A stretch of DNA of 64,000 bases from Hyphomicrobiales bacterium (GTDB taxonomy: Bacteria; Pseudomonadota; Alphaproteobacteria; Rhizobiales; Rhizobiaceae). The stretch lies in assembly GCA_900472785.1 (NCBI GenBank), contig UCJH01000028.1, positions 45,031 through 109,030 on the forward strand, in the 5' to 3' direction. The position numbers were made by a program, and so were the translations under genes. Below, in pieces: positions 44,809-53,235 of the stretch (positions are counted from its first letter, which is position 1; each line of letters starts with the position of its first letter). Under the pieces are notes generated by a model that did not search any database, was not told the DNA's origin, and saw only the letters and a list, made by a program, of their open reading frames with translations.

Positions 44809-45855
44809 TCAGTCCAACCGGCTCCCTGACGCATCGAAAAAGTGCAGGCTTTCGAAATCTGCATGAATCGTAAGCGGCTCATCGACGACAATCCTCGACC
44901 GTCCCGGAACGCGAAACACGACTGACTGCTGTTTGGGCAGAACGCCGTGTACATAGCTTTCTGCGCCAACCAGTTCGACGGCGGCGACGGTTACATCGAT
45001 TTTGAACCCGCTGTCCGTGGCGCCCGGCTCTAGCAGATGCAGGTCCTCCGGGCGTACACCCAGTGTTGTAGTCCGTGAAGGAACTCTCGAGCCTTCTGCA
45101 AGTGACCAGGTTGTAGAGATTTCCATCGGTAACAGATTCATCGACGGAGACCCGATGAATGTCGCGACAAATGTCGTTTCCGGTTTCTCATAAAGTTCGA
45201 TCGGTGTGCCAACTTGCTCGATGCGACCGGCATTCAGCACCACCAGTCTGTCGGCAAGGGTCATGGCCTCCATCTGGTCATGGGTGACGTACACGCTGGT
45301 TGTCGCCAAGGAGCGCTGGAGCCGCTTGATCTCGACGCGCATCTGGACGCGAAGTTTTGCATCGAGGTTGGAAAGGGGTTCATCGAACAAAAAGGCGGCG
45401 GGTTCGCGCACGATGGCGCGCCCCATGGCGACGCGCTGGCGCTGTCCGCCGGAAAGCTGACGCGGTTTGCGTTCGAGAAATGGCTCGATTTCCAAGGCAT
45501 TCGCTGCAGCAGCAATCCGCCGCTCAATCTCATCCTTGGGCGTGTTACGGTTTTTCAAACCATAGGCGAGGTTTTGCCTCACCGTCATATGGGGATACAG
45601 CGCATAATTCTGGAACACCATGGCGATATCGCGCTCCGACGGCTCGAGATCGTTGACGACGCGGCCGCCAATCGAAATATCGCCACCGGTAATGCTTTCG
45701 AGCCCTGCGATCATGCGCAACAGCGTCGATTTTCCACATCCTGATGGGCCAACGAGAACCACGAACTCGCCGTCGGCGATATCCAGCGAAACACCCTTGA
45801 TCGCATCAACGGGACCGTATTTTTTGCGAACGTCATTGAGGACAATATCTGCCAT
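44809..45855 (-). CDS. ugpC: sn-Glycerol-3-phosphate ABC transporter ATP-binding protein
   Basis: 348 residues from the ATG at 45855, which overlaps the preceding stop by one base; the open frame upstream only shadows ugpE. Walker [10 protein letters not shown], signature LSGGQRQR, Walker [12 protein letters not shown] and a TOBE domain ([11 protein letters not shown]) are present. The MalK/UgpC type is clear from [13 protein letters not shown] and the 350-residue length. It is the last gene of the ugpBAEC operon. Confidence 0.9.
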   Translation of the reverse strand: MADIVLNDVRKKYGPVDAIKGVSLDIADGEFVVLVGPSGCGKSTLLRMIAGLESITGGDISIGGRVVNDLEPSERDIAMVFQNYALYPHMTVRQNLAYGLKNRNTPKDEIERRIAAAANALEIEPFLERKPRQLSGGQRQRVAMGRAIVREPAAFLFDEPLSNLDAKLRVQMRVEIKRLQRSLATTSVYVTHDQMEAMTLADRLVVLNAGRIEQVGTPIELYEKPETTFVATFIGSPSMNLLPMEISTTWSLAEGSRVPSRTTTLGVRPEDLHLLEPGATDSGFKIDVTVAAVELVGAESYVHGVLPKQQSVVFRVPGRSRIVVDEPLTIHADFESLHFFDASGSRLD

Positions 45856-46703
45856 TATTTCTCCGTCTCCACGAGGCCTTTGACAAACCAGCGCTGCATC
45901 AGCACCACGACCAGGATTGGTGGAATGATGGCCAATATCGCCGTGACCATGACGTAGTTCCACGGCGTCGATGCGTCTGTGAAGTCCACCATGCGCCGCA
46001 GCCCGATGATGATCGTGTTCATTTTCGCATCGTTGGTAACGAGCAGCGGCCAGAGATATTGGGTCCAACCATAGATGAACAGAATGACGAACAGGGCAGC
46101 GATATTGGTGCTAGAGAGCGGCAACAGGATATCGCGCATGAAGCGGAAAGGCCCTGCATTGTCGATGCGCGCCGCCTCGACCAGTTCTCCAGGGATGGTC
46201 AGGAAGAACTGCCGGAACAGGAAGGTCGCTGTCGCCGACGCCATCAGGGGCAATGTCAGTCCGGCATAGGTATCGATCAGGCCGAGATCGACGATGACCT
46301 TGTAGGTCGGCAGGATACGAACTTCGACTGGCAGCATCAGCGTGACGAAGATCATCCAGAAAAAGGCCATGCGAAAGGGAAAGCGGAAGAACACGATGGC
46401 GAACGCAGATAGGAAGGAAATGACGATCTTTCCGACGGCGATGGCGATGGCGACCACGAAGGAATTGAGAAGCAACCGTTCGAGGCTAACGCCAACGACA
46501 CGCTCAACACCTCCAGACATCGCGTCCGTATAGTTCTCGACCATGTGACCGCCTGGAAGCAACGACATAGGAGGGCGGATGATTGCCTCGGATGTCGTCG
46601 TCGAGGCGATGAAGGTATAGTAGATCGGGAATGCGACGGTGATGATCCCGAGGATCAGAATGAAGTGGCCAAACAGGCCGGCGATTGGACGTTTTTCGAT
46701 CAT
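45855..46703 (-). CDS. ugpE: sn-Glycerol-3-phosphate ABC transporter permease
   Basis: 282 residues with six membrane helices. It starts with [23 protein letters not shown] and has [16 protein letters not shown] and the EAA loop [25 protein letters not shown], all of the UgpE/MalG type. It pairs with UgpA in the inner membrane. It lies nine bases after ugpA. Confidence 0.9.
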   Translation of the reverse strand: MIEKRPIAGLFGHFILILGIITVAFPIYYTFIASTTTSEAIIRPPMSLLPGGHMVENYTDAMSGGVERVVGVSLERLLLNSFVVAIAIAVGKIVISFLSAFAIVFFRFPFRMAFFWMIFVTLMLPVEVRILPTYKVIVDLGLIDTYAGLTLPLMASATATFLFRQFFLTIPGELVEAARIDNAGPFRFMRDILLPLSSTNIAALFVILFIYGWTQYLWPLLVTNDAKMNTIIIGLRRMVDFTDASTPWNYVMVTAILAIIPPILVVVLMQRWFVKGLVETEK

Positions 46704-46712
46704 CTCTTGCCC

Positions 46713-47594
46713 TCAGCCATAATGAACCCGTTTCTCTACGAAACGGAACTGGAAGGCTGTCAGCGCAATTACGATGATCATCAGGATGACGGATTGCGCC
46801 GCCGAAGATCCCAGGTTGAGATTGACGAAGCCATCATTGTAGACCTTGTAGACCAAGGTCTCCGTTGCCTTTGCCGGACCGCCGCCCGTGACCGAATGGA
46901 TAATGCCGAACGTGTCAAAAAAGGCATAGACGGTGTTGACGACCAGGAGGAAAAACGTTGTTGGCGCAAGAAGCGGAAAGACTATGGTCCAGAAGCGCCG
47001 GTTGCCGCGCGCGCCATCGATTGCCGCAGCTTCGATGAGCGATTTCGGAATGGCCTGCAGTCCCGCCACGAAGAACAGGAAATTGTAGCTGATCTGCTTC
47101 CAGGCGGCCGCCACAACCACGAGCGCCATTGCCTGATCGCCATTCAGCAGCGGGTCCCAAGCAAAACCGTTGCGCCGAAGCAGGTAAGCGAGTGTTCCCA
47201 TGGCTGGATTGAACATGAAGAGCCACAGCATTCCGGCGACGGCAGGCGCGACCGCATAGGGCCAGATCAAGAGTGTGCGATAAAAGCCCTGTGCTTTAAC
47301 AACCTTGTCGGCGGCGGTCGCCAGAAGCAGCGCGATACCCATCGAGACGATGGCAGTCAAAAGGCTGAAGACGACAGTCACCTGAAGAGCATGGATATAG
47401 TTAGGGTCAGACAAAACATTCTTGAAGTTGGCAAGTCCGACGAAGCCGCTCTTGAGGCCAAACGGGTCCTGGCGCACCATCGATTGGTATAGCGCCTGAC
47501 TGGCAGGCCAGAAGAAGAAAATCAGCGTCAGCACGATCTGCGGGGCCACCAGCAGGTAGGGCAGGATCTTGTTGGGAAACGCAACAGTATGCAA
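46713..47594 (-). CDS. ugpA: sn-Glycerol-3-phosphate ABC transporter permease
   Basis: 293 residues from a TTG at 47594, chosen because GAAGGATGAAG lies just before it and because UgpA proteins begin shortly before [17 protein letters not shown]. The longer frame to 47663 runs into the intercistronic hairpin. There are six membrane helices and the EAA loop [23 protein letters not shown]. It is the partner of UgpE. It starts 88 bp after ugpB, with a strong hairpin between them. Confidence 0.88.
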   Translation of the reverse strand: MHTVAFPNKILPYLLVAPQIVLTLIFFFWPASQALYQSMVRQDPFGLKSGFVGLANFKNVLSDPNYIHALQVTVVFSLLTAIVSMGIALLLATAADKVVKAQGFYRTLLIWPYAVAPAVAGMLWLFMFNPAMGTLAYLLRRNGFAWDPLLNGDQAMALVVVAAAWKQISYNFLFFVAGLQAIPKSLIEAAAIDGARGNRRFWTIVFPLLAPTTFFLLVVNTVYAFFDTFGIIHSVTGGGPAKATETLVYKVYNDGFVNLNLGSSAAQSVILMIIVIALTAFQFRFVEKRVHYG

Positions 47595-47630
47595 AGCTTC
47601 ATCCTTCCGGCAACGGGGCTGTGAACGCGA

Positions 47631-47669
47631 GATCCTATGCCGCCCGCGCGAGGCGAGCGGCATAGGATC
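47631..47669 (-). promoter_or_regulatory. Intercistronic hairpin between ugpB and ugpA
   Basis: A perfect 13-bp inverted repeat (GATCCTATGCCGC at 47631-47643 and its complement at 47657-47669) encloses a 13-base loop, 12 bp after the ugpB stop. It has no T-run, so it is more likely an mRNA-stabilising or partial termination element that raises binding protein levels over permease levels. Confidence 0.6.
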
Positions 47670-47681
47670 GGATGCCGTGCC

Positions 47682-48989
47682 TCAGTTACCGATAGCCTCA
47701 GTGATTGCCGCGTTTCCACGCTCGACCGCTTTGTCGAGCGCTGCTTTCGCGTCCTGCTTTCCGGCCAGCATCGACTCAAATTCCTCATTCATGATGTCAC
47801 GGACTTGAGGAAGGTTTACGAGGCGCACGCCTTTCGAATTCTCCGTCGGGGCCTTGCCCATCATTTGCAGGATTGGCGTTTCCCGACCCGGGTTCTTGTC
47901 ATAGAAGTCGGATTTTTTGGTCTCTTCGTAAGCAGCGTTCGTTACAGGCATATAGCCTGAAACTTGGTGGAGACGTGCCTGAATTTTGGTCTGCGAGAGG
48001 AAATTGAAGAACTGCGCAACGCCCTTGTATTCCTCGTCACTCTTGCCGCCGAAGACCCAGAGGCTGGCGCCACCTGGAATGGTGTTTTGCGGTCCATGCC
48101 CTTCGTAATAGGGCAGCTGACCGATACCGTATTTGACACCCGACTTGATGATGTCGCCCAAACCACCGGACGATTCCGTCAGGATGGCGCATTCGCCGGA
48201 CATGAAGAGCTGCTTGGCTTCGGACGTGCGTCCGCCGTAGCGGAACGTGCCGTCCTTGGCGAGGTCAGCGATCGCCTGGAAGTGCTGGACGAACAGCGGC
48301 GAATTGAATTCCAGCTTGACGTCGTTGCCGCCAAGCCCGTTCTCGTTCGTGCCGTAGGCGACATTGTTCCAGGCGGCGAGGTTCTCTGTCTGAATCCAGG
48401 TCAGCCACGTCGACGTGAAACCACAGGACGCCGCGCCGCTGGTCTTGATTTTCTTGGCCGCCTCGAACACCTCGGGCCATGTCTTTGGGGGATGTTCGGC
48501 GTCCAGTCCTGCTTTCGCGAAAATGTCCTTGTTAAAATACATGATCGGCGAGGACGAATTGTAGGGGAAAGACAGCATGGTGCCGTCGGGCTTTGAATAG
48601 TATGCTGCGATACCAGCTAGATATTGCGACTTGTCGAAGGTGTAACCACCTTTCTGTAGCACATCCGCAGCAGGCATGATCGCACCCTCAGCGCCCATCA
48701 TGACACCGCTGCCTGCGTCGAAGACCTGGATAATGGCGGGCGGTTGATTGGAGCGAAACGCTGCAATACCGGCATTCAGAGTTTCCGGATAAGTGCCCTT
48801 AAAAACGGGCGTGATCGTATAGTCGCTTTGGCTCTCGTTGAATTCCTTAGCCAGTTGATTGACGACCTCGTTGTTGGCGCCCGTCATCGCGTGCCACCAC
48901 TGCAGATCGGTGGCAGCGTAGGCGCCGACAGGCAGCGCAAGTGTCAACGCGAAAAGGGCCGTCGAGGCGGCCAGCGAACGTTTGAACAT
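47682..48989 (-). CDS. ugpB: sn-Glycerol-3-phosphate-binding protein
   Basis: 435 residues from the ATG at 48989, preceded by GTGGAGGAAATC; four upstream codons were dropped. The signal peptide is cut after YAA (about residue 25). Mature sequence begins TDLQWWHAMTGANNEVVNQLAKEFNESQ, and later FRSNQPPAIIQVFDAGSGVMM and PGGASLWVF match UgpB. It binds glycerol-3-phosphate or glycerophosphodiesters in the periplasm. It is the first gene of ugpBAEC, and no ugpQ is attached. No Pho box was found by eye. Confidence 0.9.
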   Translation of the reverse strand: MFKRSLAASTALFALTLALPVGAYAATDLQWWHAMTGANNEVVNQLAKEFNESQSDYTITPVFKGTYPETLNAGIAAFRSNQPPAIIQVFDAGSGVMMGAEGAIMPAADVLQKGGYTFDKSQYLAGIAAYYSKPDGTMLSFPYNSSSPIMYFNKDIFAKAGLDAEHPPKTWPEVFEAAKKIKTSGAASCGFTSTWLTWIQTENLAAWNNVAYGTNENGLGGNDVKLEFNSPLFVQHFQAIADLAKDGTFRYGGRTSEAKQLFMSGECAILTESSGGLGDIIKSGVKYGIGQLPYYEGHGPQNTIPGGASLWVFGGKSDEEYKGVAQFFNFLSQTKIQARLHQVSGYMPVTNAAYEETKKSDFYDKNPGRETPILQMMGKAPTENSKGVRLVNLPQVRDIMNEEFESMLAGKQDAKAALDKAVERGNAAITEAIGN

Positions 48990-49452
48990 GATTTCCTCCA
49001 CTAATGAAATAGAATGCAGTTGTTCTGTATTTCCCGTGCCAGTCCTCCTCGACCGACACGCAATCCATTGGGCTTAGGATGGCATCGCCGCCGTCAGCCT
49101 TTCCGAAAATCACATAGAGGCGAAGTGGTCGTTGTCCAGAGATTGTCGCAACGCGAACGCCTCGTAATCAGCTGGAAATGGCGCCTCCACCCCGGTTTTT
49201 GCAATCGTGTGCAAATGCTGCATCAGACGGGCTGGCCTGTCAAACTCTTTCGTTCTGAAATATTGTGAAGGACATCAGATGTGTCCTTGCACGCAATTGC
49301 AAAAATGTGCGACCGTCAATTGTTCTTGCAAAGTCCACGGCGAAACTCTGCAATAATTGATTCTGCCAATTTCGTCAGAGGAATTGTTTTTCCCAAACTT
49401 CAAGGCGAATGGCGCAAGGTGCTTAGAAACTTGATACCATCGACTGTCTCGG
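48990..49452. other. Upstream region of ugp with repeated TGCAA half-sites
   Basis: No gene is seen. TGCAA or close forms occur at 49200, 49210, 49219 (TGCAT), 49298, 49327 and 49349. The first three are spaced by 9-10 bp, on the same face of the helix. They may be binding sites for a regulator of ugp or of the Nudix gene. Confidence 0.4.
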
Positions 49453-49947
49453 ATGCAGATGTCTAAAAAGAAGACATACCTGGGACAACTCGCGGATGAG
49501 GCTAGGCTTTTCCAAGGTAAGCCGGCCGAGCAGTATGCCGCGCTATGCTATCGTGTTGTTTCAAGAGATGCGCCTAAGCTGGAGGTTCTTTTGATAACGA
49601 CGCGCGAAAGCCATCGCTGGGTTATTCCGAAGGGATGGGCGATGCCGGAGCGGTTAGCACATCAGATCGCTGAACGAGAGGCTTGGGAAGAGGCAGGTGT
49701 CAAGGGCAAGGCTCGGAAAAAGCCGTTCGGCTATTACACCTATCTAAAAAATCTGAACGGGCGAAAGAGAGTTCCCTCTATTGTCCAGGTCCACCTGCTC
49801 GAGGTCGAAAGTATGGCTTCCGAGTATCCGGAGAAAGGTCAGCGCACGTTGCAATGGTTTGCCCCCCATCAAGCCTCTGCGTCGGTCCGCGAGCCGGAAT
49901 TGCAAAGCTTGTTACGTCGGGTGGAAGCTGTCGTTCAAAACCTCTAG
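49453..49947 (+). CDS. Nudix hydrolase (diphosphoinositol polyphosphate phosphohydrolase-like)
   Basis: 164 residues; an ATG six bases further in is an alternative start and neither has a strong ribosome site. The fold shows AALCYRVVSRDAPKLEVLLITTRESHRWVIPKGWAM followed by the Nudix helix ERLAHQIAEREAWEEAGVKG. The REUxEExGU core is complete, but the first Glu of the consensus (GX5E) is Arg, with Glu one place earlier. The pattern resembles small alphaproteobacterial Nudix enzymes acting on diphosphoinositol or dinucleoside polyphosphates. It stands alone between ugp and the cyclitol cluster. Confidence 0.85.
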   Translation: MQMSKKKTYLGQLADEARLFQGKPAEQYAALCYRVVSRDAPKLEVLLITTRESHRWVIPKGWAMPERLAHQIAEREAWEEAGVKGKARKKPFGYYTYLKNLNGRKRVPSIVQVHLLEVESMASEYPEKGQRTLQWFAPHQASASVREPELQSLLRRVEAVVQNL

Positions 49948-50168
49948 ACAGCCTAGCCAGTCCCGCGATATTTGCTGGAAAGCCCAGAGCGACGAATATA
50001 CTAGGCAGGCGCCAGCCAAGGTCTACGGTCAAGGCTTTTGACCAGTTCGATGTAATTCAACCTCACGTGTCGTCGGTTCAATTCCGTTCAGGGCGGTGGA
50101 GCGCGCAGCCATAGTAGCTTCGCGCCCTTATCTGCTGGGCGTGTTCTAAAGTCGATATGCTGATCCGT

Positions 50169-51344
50169 TCAGACCGCGACAGGAGTAAGCCAAGGTTGAT
50201 CTTCAGCAGCCGTGCTATCGACCACTGCGTCCACGAATGCCACGCCTTTCAGGCCATCATAAGCGGTCGGAATATCGCGCCCGATGGCGGTTGGTTGGCG
50301 CTCATCATGCTTGGCGCGAATCGCCTCGGCAAAACCCGCATAGAGATTTGCAAAGGCTTCGAGATATCCTTCAGGATGACCGGGAGGCGTACGCGTGCGA
50401 ACTTTTGCGGCCTCGGATAGACCGTCGGCGCCGCGTTTGATGATTTCGGTGCGACTGTTGAGACGCGCATGGATGAGCTCGTTCGGCTGCTCCTGAAACC
50501 AGGTCAGCGATGCCTTATCACCGAACACCCGCAGCCGGACGCCATTGGACGAGCCGAGCGCTACCTGCGACGACCAGAGAAGTCCACGCGCGCCACCTTC
50601 ATACCGCAGCATCACGTGGGCGTTGTCGTCGAGGGCGCGGCCTTCCACGAACGTGGCAAGATCAGCTGTCAGGGAATCGAGCTTAAGCCCCGAGACGAAA
50701 CCGGCAAGGTGATAGGCGTGGGTGCCGATATCGCCGATCGAACCGCCGCGGCCGTTCTTCTTCGGATCGGTTCGCCAGGCTGCCTGTGCGTTTCCTTCGC
50801 TTTCGATCGCGGTCGCCATCCATTCCAGGGGGTATTCAACCTGGATTGTCCGGATCGTTCCGAGTTGCCCGGTGGAAACCATATGCCTGGCTTCATGGAT
50901 CATCGGATAACCGGAATAGGTATAGGTGACGCCCATGAAGCGCCCCGTCTCGCGAACGAGTTTTTCGAGCGCAATGGCGTCTTCGAGGGTCGCCGTCAGC
51001 GGCTTCTCGCAGATCACGTCGAACCCGGCTTCCAGAAATGCCTTGGCGATCGGGAAATGGGTGAAATTCGGTGTGCAGATCGCCACCGCATCGATGCGGT
51101 CTTCACGCGCACTTTCGCCGGCGATCATGGCGCGATAGTCGTCGTAGGATCGTTCTGCGCGCAGACCTTCATTTGCAGCGAAAGCATGTCCGCGGGCCGC
51201 ATCGACGTCGAACGCGCCCGCGACCAGATTCCAGTGTCTGTCCTGGCGGGCAGCAATACGATGGATGTTGCCGATGTAGGCGCCGCTGCCGCCACCGACC
51301 ATTCCAAGGCGGAGAGGTCTTTGCGAAGTGAAGTTTGACGTCAT
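50169..51344 (-). CDS. Gfo/Idh/MocA-family NAD(P)-dependent oxidoreductase
   Basis: 391 residues. The Rossmann start is LRLGMVGGGSGAYIGNIHR, and the family Lys lies in VICEKPLTA; the central domain includes GDIGTHAYHLAGFVSG with the usual D-x-x-x-H pattern. Relatives oxidise or reduce hydroxyl groups on sugars and cyclitols. It is the last gene of a four-gene reverse unit (IolD-type, SDR, TIM-barrel, this gene), three bases after the TIM-barrel gene. A second, IolG-like member is on the other arm, so two dehydrogenation steps or two stereoisomers may be handled. Confidence 0.87.
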   Translation of the reverse strand: MTSNFTSQRPLRLGMVGGGSGAYIGNIHRIAARQDRHWNLVAGAFDVDAARGHAFAANEGLRAERSYDDYRAMIAGESAREDRIDAVAICTPNFTHFPIAKAFLEAGFDVICEKPLTATLEDAIALEKLVRETGRFMGVTYTYSGYPMIHEARHMVSTGQLGTIRTIQVEYPLEWMATAIESEGNAQAAWRTDPKKNGRGGSIGDIGTHAYHLAGFVSGLKLDSLTADLATFVEGRALDDNAHVMLRYEGGARGLLWSSQVALGSSNGVRLRVFGDKASLTWFQEQPNELIHARLNSRTEIIKRGADGLSEAAKVRTRTPPGHPEGYLEAFANLYAGFAEAIRAKHDERQPTAIGRDIPTAYDGLKGVAFVDAVVDSTAAEDQPWLTPVAV

Positions 51345-51346
51345 GA

Positions 51347-52408
51347 TTATCCTCGATCAAGTCCGAGCATGGCTCGATTGGCGTCTCTGTTTGCGCCTGA
51401 TTTTACGAAATCATCGAAGGCGCGATCCGCCACCCTGATGATGTGGTCCCGGATGAATTTTGCGCCCTCGGCGGCGCCGTCCTCCGGATGCTTGATGAAG
51501 CATTCCCATTCGAGGACAGCCCAGCCGTCAAAGTCGTAGGTTGCAAGCTTCGTGAAGATCGCGCCGAAATCCACCTGACCGTCGCCAAGCGAGCGGAAAC
51601 GGCCGGCACGCTTCGACCAGGGCTGGAAGCCGCCATAGGCGCCTGTCTTGCCGTTCGGCCGAAACTCGGCGTCCTTGACGTGGAACATCTTGATCCGCTC
51701 GTGGTAGTGATCAATGAATTCCAGATAATCGAGCGCCTGCAGCACGAAATGGCTCGGATCGTAGAGGATGTTGCAGCGTGGATGATTGCCGACACGCTCC
51801 AGGAACATCTCGAAGGTCAGCCCGTCATGCACGTCCTCGCACGGATGAATCTCGAAGCAGAGGTCGACGCCCTGTTCATCGAAGTCGTTCAAGATCGGCG
51901 TCCAGCGTTTCGCCAGCTCGTCGAACGCCTCCTCGACCAGACCTTCCGGCCATTGGGGATAGGGATAGAGATATGGCCAAAGCAGCGATCCTGTGAAACT
52001 CACATGCCGATCGATGCCGAGATTGCGGGACGCGCGGGCCGCAAATCGCATCTGCTCCTCCGCCCAGGCGCGCCGCGCTGCCGGGTTGTTGTGAACATGC
52101 GCCGGGGCGAAGCTGTCCATGATCTGGTCATGAGCCGGGTGCACGGCGACGAGCTGACCGGTGATGTGTGAACCAAGCTCCGTCACCTCAAGGCCGCTTT
52201 CCGCAAGCACACCCTTCAGGTCGTCGCAGTAGGTCTTGCTCTCGGCCGCCTTCTTCATGTCGATCAGGCGGTTGTCCCATGTGGGTATCTGGACCCCGGC
52301 GAATCCTCTTGCCGCCACCCATTTCGAGAGGTCGGGCAGCGAGTTGTAGGGGGCATCATCGGCCGCGAATTGGGCAAGATAGATGCCCGGTCCCTTCATC
52401 GTTTTCAT
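51347..52408 (-). CDS. Sugar phosphate isomerase/epimerase-type TIM-barrel protein
   Basis: 353 residues of the AP-endonuclease-2 TIM-barrel fold (IolE, IolI and sugar epimerases). Likely metal ligands are in CFEIHPCE (Glu), ILYDPSHF (Asp and His), MFHVKDAEF (His, Asp) and AVLEWEC (Glu). The ATG at 52408 follows AGGTGAAAC. In an inositol pathway this place would be taken by IolE (2-keto-inositol dehydratase) or IolI (inosose isomerase), but it is longer than both, so its role is left open. It is joined on both sides by genes fewer than ten bases away. Confidence 0.82.
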   Translation of the reverse strand: MKTMKGPGIYLAQFAADDAPYNSLPDLSKWVAARGFAGVQIPTWDNRLIDMKKAAESKTYCDDLKGVLAESGLEVTELGSHITGQLVAVHPAHDQIMDSFAPAHVHNNPAARRAWAEEQMRFAARASRNLGIDRHVSFTGSLLWPYLYPYPQWPEGLVEEAFDELAKRWTPILNDFDEQGVDLCFEIHPCEDVHDGLTFEMFLERVGNHPRCNILYDPSHFVLQALDYLEFIDHYHERIKMFHVKDAEFRPNGKTGAYGGFQPWSKRAGRFRSLGDGQVDFGAIFTKLATYDFDGWAVLEWECFIKHPEDGAAEGAKFIRDHIIRVADRAFDDFVKSGANRDANRAMLGLDRG

Positions 52409-52415
52409 GTTTCAC

Positions 52416-53234
52416 CTATTCAGCGAGGGCTGTTGCTGGAGCAGGGGGGCCGCCATCATAGGCTCCCCAGACCGATTGGTCGAAATGAACGACCGAACCC
52501 GTCATCATTCCGGAATCGTCGGATGCAAGGAAAAGAACGGCTCGCGCGACCTCCTCGGGCGCGAGGATGCGTCCGAACGGTTGAGCGGCCGATGCCTTGG
52601 CGAGCCAGTCTGGATCGGCGCCATGATAGTCGCGCTGAACGCGATCTTCGCCGTCAGACGCCATCCAGCCGATATCGAGCTGGTTCACCCTGATCTGGTT
52701 GCGCATCAACGCATATCCGGAGTTTCGGGTCAGTGTCGCCAATGCTCCCTTGGAAGCAGAGTAGGGTGCCAGAAAGGGTTGCCCGGCGTGCTCCGATGTC
52801 GATCCGATGTTGATCATGCTGCCTTTGACGCCGTCGCGGATCATCAACCTGGCCGTCTCCTGCATGAGGAAGAATGGCGCACGCACGTTGATGGCAAACA
52901 TGCGGTCGAAGAGATCCGGCGTCGAGTTCAGGAGATTGCCGCGATCCGTGAGACCGGCCGCATTGACCAGAATATCGATCCTGCCGAACGCGCCATCGGC
53001 TGCGGCAACCACGGCTTGGCAGTCCTCCACTTTCCCAAGGTCGGCCGGAATGAAGATCACAGGTACGCCGGTGTCGCGGCTTACTGCGCTGGCAACGGCG
53101 TCTCCCTTATCGCGATTTCGTCCGCAGGTGACGATGCCTGCGGCGCCCGCTTCGGCAAAGAGCCGCGCAATTGCCGCACCTAAGCCCTGTGTGCCACCGG
53201 TGACGACGGCAATTTTTCCTTCGATCCTGTTCAT
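52416..53234 (-). CDS. Short-chain dehydrogenase/reductase
   Basis: 272 residues from the ATG at 53234; upstream in-frame codons overlap the IolD-type gene. Cofactor motif TGGTQGLG (about 12-19), NAAG near 92, and catalytic Ser, Tyr and Lys in GSTSEH and YSASKG are all present. It is a cytoplasmic NAD(P)-dependent alcohol dehydrogenase or ketoreductase. It lies one base after the IolD-type stop and seven bases before the TIM-barrel start, so it works in the same pathway. The substrate is unknown. Confidence 0.88.
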   Translation of the reverse strand: MNRIEGKIAVVTGGTQGLGAAIARLFAEAGAAGIVTCGRNRDKGDAVASAVSRDTGVPVIFIPADLGKVEDCQAVVAAADGAFGRIDILVNAAGLTDRGNLLNSTPDLFDRMFAINVRAPFFLMQETARLMIRDGVKGSMINIGSTSEHAGQPFLAPYSASKGALATLTRNSGYALMRNQIRVNQLDIGWMASDGEDRVQRDYHGADPDWLAKASAAQPFGRILAPEEVARAVLFLASDDSGMMTGSVVHFDQSVWGAYDGGPPAPATALAE

Positions 53235-53235
53235 G

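Noticed and set aside
49002-49452. Search for a Pho box upstream of ugpB
   Set aside because: No pair of CTGTCA-like repeats with the right spacing was found by eye.
50075-50105. Second T-arm-like segment (GGTTCAATTCC)
   Set aside because: Similar to the first but without a cloverleaf; a degraded tRNA or attachment site is possible but not supported.
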